This document shows positions 5,767 through 8,087 of a stretch of 8,087 nt of DNA, piece after piece. The notes beneath the pieces are model-generated. The model made no database searches, had not been told where the DNA came from, and was given only the letters and a program-made list of their open reading frames with translations. The position numbers and the translations under genes are program-made. Source of the stretch: Flavipsychrobacter stenotrophus (GTDB lineage Bacteria > Bacteroidota > Bacteroidia > Chitinophagales > Chitinophagaceae); assembly GCA_947379685.1 (NCBI GenBank), contig CANCOG010000215.1, forward strand, positions 1-8,087, given 5' to 3'. Numbering within the stretch: position 1 is the stretch's first letter; every line of letters starts with the position of its first letter.

Positions 5767-6735
5767 CTATACCAAACCCTTCTTCCTGCCAATTGCAGCT
5801 TCTGCGGCTGCAACAATATGGGCAGTAGTCAACCCATACTTATCCAGCAACTGGTTAGGTGTTCCGCTTTCACCGAAAGTATCCATTACCGCTACATATT
5901 CGTGCGGTGCAGGGCAATGACGGCCAACAACTCCCGCAACGCAATCGCCAAGGCCACCGTTGATCTGGTGTTCTTCGGCAGTAACAACACAGCCTGTTTT
6001 GCTTACCGATTTAATGATAGCAGCTTCATCGAGCGGCTTAATGGTGTGCATATTGATCAGGTCAACAGAAATACCTTTTTCTGCCAGTATTTTTGCCGCT
6101 TCAACAGCCTTCCACACCAGATGACCGCAGGCTATGATAGACACATCGGCACCCTCAGCCAAAACCTGAGCCCTGCCTATCTCAAAAGTCTGGTCTTCAG
6201 CAGTGAAGTTCGGCCACTTCGGCCTGCCGAAACGCAGATAAACAGGGCCTACGTGCTCAGCAATGGCAATGGTTGCTGCCTTGGTCTGGTTAAAATCGCA
6301 GGGAACAATAACGGTCATCCCTGGCAGCATCTTCATCATGCCTATGTCTTCCAGTACCTGGTGGGTAGCACCATCTTCACCCAGCGTCAGTCCTGCGTGG
6401 GACGCACATATTTTCACGTTCTTATCGCTGTAAGCCACCGACTGGCGGATCTGGTCATACACACGGGAAGTAGAAAAGTTGGCAAATGTGGTCGTATAAG
6501 GAATCTTACCACCAATAGTCAGTCCGGCAGCCACACCAATCATATTGGCCTCAGCAATACCACACTGTATAAAACGATCGGGAAACTCCTTGATAAACGC
6601 ATTGAGTTTCAGCGAACCGGCGAGGTCAGCTGTAAGTGCAACAACATTCGGATTGCGGCGGCCTGCTTCCAGTATACCTTCGCCAAAACCACCACGGGTT
6701 TCTTTTTCGTTTAATATAACTATATCGTTCAGCAT
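5767..6735 (-). CDS. Transketolase, C-terminal subunit (split type)
   Basis: This 322-residue protein consists only of the pyrimidine-binding and C-terminal domains of transketolase, as in split two-subunit transketolases; the thiamine-pyrophosphate-binding N-terminal half is absent. With its partner it would exchange two-carbon ketol units between sugar phosphates in the cytoplasmic pentose phosphate pathway. Residues 12-165 form the pyrimidine domain, with GIAEANMIGVAAGL (59-72), where Glu62 is the expected thiamine-activating residue, followed by TTFANF (82-87), RVYDQIRQSVAYS (91-103) and GEDGATHQ (119-126). Residues about 185-320 form the C-terminal domain (INMHTIKPLD, EEHQINGGLGD, DTFGESG). 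Related DXP synthase and 2-oxoacid dehydrogenase beta subunits share this layout, but GEDGATHQ and DTFGESG fit transketolase best. No N-terminal subunit gene adjoins it on either side in this window. A terminator follows. Confidence 0.93.
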   Translation of the reverse strand: MLNDIVILNEKETRGGFGEGILEAGRRNPNVVALTADLAGSLKLNAFIKEFPDRFIQCGIAEANMIGVAAGLTIGGKIPYTTTFANFSTSRVYDQIRQSVAYSDKNVKICASHAGLTLGEDGATHQVLEDIGMMKMLPGMTVIVPCDFNQTKAATIAIAEHVGPVYLRFGRPKWPNFTAEDQTFEIGRAQVLAEGADVSIIACGHLVWKAVEAAKILAEKGISVDLINMHTIKPLDEAAIIKSVSKTGCVVTAEEHQINGGLGDCVAGVVGRHCPAPHEYVAVMDTFGESGTPNQLLDKYGLTTAHIVAAAEAAIGRKKGLV

Positions 6736-6809
6736 TAAAATAAAGCAAATGTCCGCCCTTCGGCAAACAGGTTAAAAATCAATAATCCATTCTCAGGTTA
6801 ATTCCGCCG

Positions 6810-6817
6810 CAAAAGTA
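6810..6817 (-). promoter_or_regulatory. Possible -7 element for the transketolase subunit gene
   Basis: TACTTTTG on the minus strand is an exact TAnnTTTG match about 75 bp upstream of the ATG at 6735, but no TTG lies 19-23 bp upstream of it. A weaker candidate, GACATTTG, lies close to the start codon and lacks the initial T. Either could serve. The support is motif matching only. Confidence 0.3.
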
Positions 6818-6941
6818 AGTAAAGTGTGAAATGTAAAGGGGAAAATTATGAAATCCGGCTTCGGCTTAGCAAAACAGTTCATTCAGGTCAAGTACAAAAA
6901 CCAATAGATTAATGAGTTACATGTCGCATGAAATGACGGCA

Positions 6942-8087
6942 CTACCTCACCAGCGTTACATTACCCGAAATAGGTTTCTCTCCACCTTCAGGATTCGCAA
7001 TAACTACGTGATAATAATATACACCCATGTCCTGCGGCTCTCCCAGGAAGGTGCCATCCCATCCCTTTTTAGGATCGGAGGTATGGAATACTTCCTGGCC
7101 CCAGCGGTTAACCACCTGGAAATCAACGAGTTTTTGCCATTTCAATACTACCCTGAATATGTCATTCAGTCCATCGCCATTAGGCGTAAACGCAGCAGGT
7201 ATGAAGTAGCCTTCAGTTGGATCTACCCTAATGGTTACTGTAGCGGTATCCTTACAACCATACATACTCATACCTATTACGGTATAAGTGGTAACGGAAT
7301 CCGTAGGAGTTGCTATCGGGTTATTGATATTTGGGTCTGATATGGTACCATCATTAGGTGTCCAGGCATAAATCCATGCCCCGTTTGAATTGAGCTGAAC
7401 CGAACTACCCAGTGGTATCGTTTGGTCAGGAGTTACATTGATTAATGCAATTGGTGGTTTGGAGTGTATGGTGACTACATCGGTCGCCGTGCAGCCCAGC
7501 GGGTTTACTGTAGCAGTAAACGTATAAGTATAGTCACCTATGCCAGAAAAATTGGGATGAGCCGAAGTTGGGTCGTCAAGATTAGTCGCTGGTGTCCACT
7601 GGTATGTTACTGAAGTGAACGTATCAGGCGCAACATGTACAACGGTAGATAATGGCATTGGTAATTTCAGACAAACCGTGGTATCGTGCGGTGCGGCCTT
7701 GGCGTCAATTGAAACCACTTGAATACTCGTATTGGATTTGGCCATACAAGGTATTGTATCTGTTACGGTCAACTCAACAATATAATTACCTCCTAGCTGG
7801 TAAGTATGTACAGGATTGGCTGAAGTTGAAGTTGTTCCATCACCAAACGTCCATAAATAAGTTGCGCCTCCACCTACGGAACTATTGGTAAAAGTAACAG
7901 GGCTACCCAGACAGGCCGACATGGGTGTTGCGGTAAATACTGAACTTACGCTGTGGTTAAAGCTTACGGACTTACTAATAGTATCCTTACAGCCCGACGA
8001 ATTGCGATACAATAAATGTACTGTGTAAGTGCCCTGTACCACATAAACGTGACGCGGATTGGTGAAAACACTATCGGTAGGCGAGCC
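6942..8087 (-). CDS. PKD-repeat surface protein with T9SS type B sorting domain, 5' end outside window
   Basis: The frame is open from the right edge to a TAG at 6942-6944, giving the last 381 residues of a larger protein. A GTG at 8042 could be read as a start, but coding similarity continues upstream of it (DSVFTNPRHVYVVQGTYTV reads as the end of a PKD repeat), so it is internal. From the edge inward there is a partial PKD repeat, then a full PKD domain (CLGSPVTFTNSS, YLWTFGDGTTS, PVHTYQLGGNYIVELTV), then two Ig/PKD-like beta domains. The end is a type B C-terminal domain (the gliding-motility-associated CHU_C type): IPAAFTPNGDGLNDIF, VVNRWGQEVFHTSD, GWDGTFLGEPQDMGVYYY and a final GNVTLVR. 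This domain directs export through the outer membrane by type IX secretion. The protein is probably a surface adhesin or matrix component; its binding partner is not visible here. Confidence 0.95.
   Translation of the reverse strand, partial: GSPTDSVFTNPRHVYVVQGTYTVHLLYRNSSGCKDTISKSVSFNHSVSSVFTATPMSACLGSPVTFTNSSVGGGATYLWTFGDGTTSTSANPVHTYQLGGNYIVELTVTDTIPCMAKSNTSIQVVSIDAKAAPHDTTVCLKLPMPLSTVVHVAPDTFTSVTYQWTPATNLDDPTSAHPNFSGIGDYTYTFTATVNPLGCTATDVVTIHSKPPIALINVTPDQTIPLGSSVQLNSNGAWIYAWTPNDGTISDPNINNPIATPTDSVTTYTVIGMSMYGCKDTATVTIRVDPTEGYFIPAAFTPNGDGLNDIFRVVLKWQKLVDFQVVNRWGQEVFHTSDPKKGWDGTFLGEPQDMGVYYYHVVIANPEGGEKPISGNVTLVR

Noticed and set aside
5818..6714. 298-residue plus-strand open frame
   Set aside because: It is the antisense shadow of the transketolase subunit gene, with no domain-like pattern, signal or start context.
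6912..7340. 142-residue plus-strand frame
   Set aside because: It is antisense to the type B sorting domain, which is unmistakable on the minus strand.
8040..8042. GTG as the start of the right-edge gene
   Set aside because: The frame stays open to 8087 and the upstream residues continue a PKD repeat, so this codon is an internal valine.

Overview
The window looks like chromosome of a Bacteroidota member, most likely a Chitinophagaceae-type organism (the family is an inference). Three things point there. The protein at the right edge ends in a type B C-terminal sorting domain of the type IX secretion system. Several start sites are preceded by the Bacteroidota promoter signature (TTG at -33, TAnnTTTG at -7), and no gene has a clear Shine-Dalgarno site. 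A secreted protein has a predicted mature N-terminal glutamine, and the same window encodes a bacterial glutaminyl cyclase, which fits the Bacteroidota 'Q-rule'.

Layout from left to right: (1) a partial minus-strand gene (positions 1-737) for a helical protein with a possible winged-helix start, which I do not securely recognise; (2) paaG (912-1688, minus), an enoyl-CoA hydratase/isomerase family enzyme with a textbook Bacteroidota promoter so close to the ATG that the mRNA may be leaderless; (3) a small secreted protein with a His/Gly/Asn-rich repeat tail (1860-2459, minus), followed by a hairpin; (4) a divergent 639-residue polytopic membrane protein with a large C-terminal soluble domain (2627-4546, plus), the only plus-strand gene; (5) a lipoprotein glutaminyl cyclase of the M28 fold (4576-5586, minus), convergent with the membrane protein; (6) the C-terminal half of a split transketolase (5767-6735, minus), with a strong hairpin terminator after it; (7) the C-terminal 381 residues of a large PKD-repeat cell-surface protein (6942-8087, minus).

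The genes are separated by gaps of about 165-205 bp, except for the 29-bp convergent gap, and most have their own promoter or terminator signal. This looks like a set of single-gene transcription units, not one operon. The clearest functional link is between the glutaminyl cyclase and the exported proteins, whose N-terminal Gln it would cyclise. No RNA gene, CRISPR array, insertion sequence, prophage or integration site was seen, and no gap exceeds about 210 bp. The one possible entry to a less ordinary system is the left-edge gene, whose layout loosely resembles a kleisin-type subunit of an Mks/Wadjet-like condensin. That is a low-confidence idea whose test lies outside the window.
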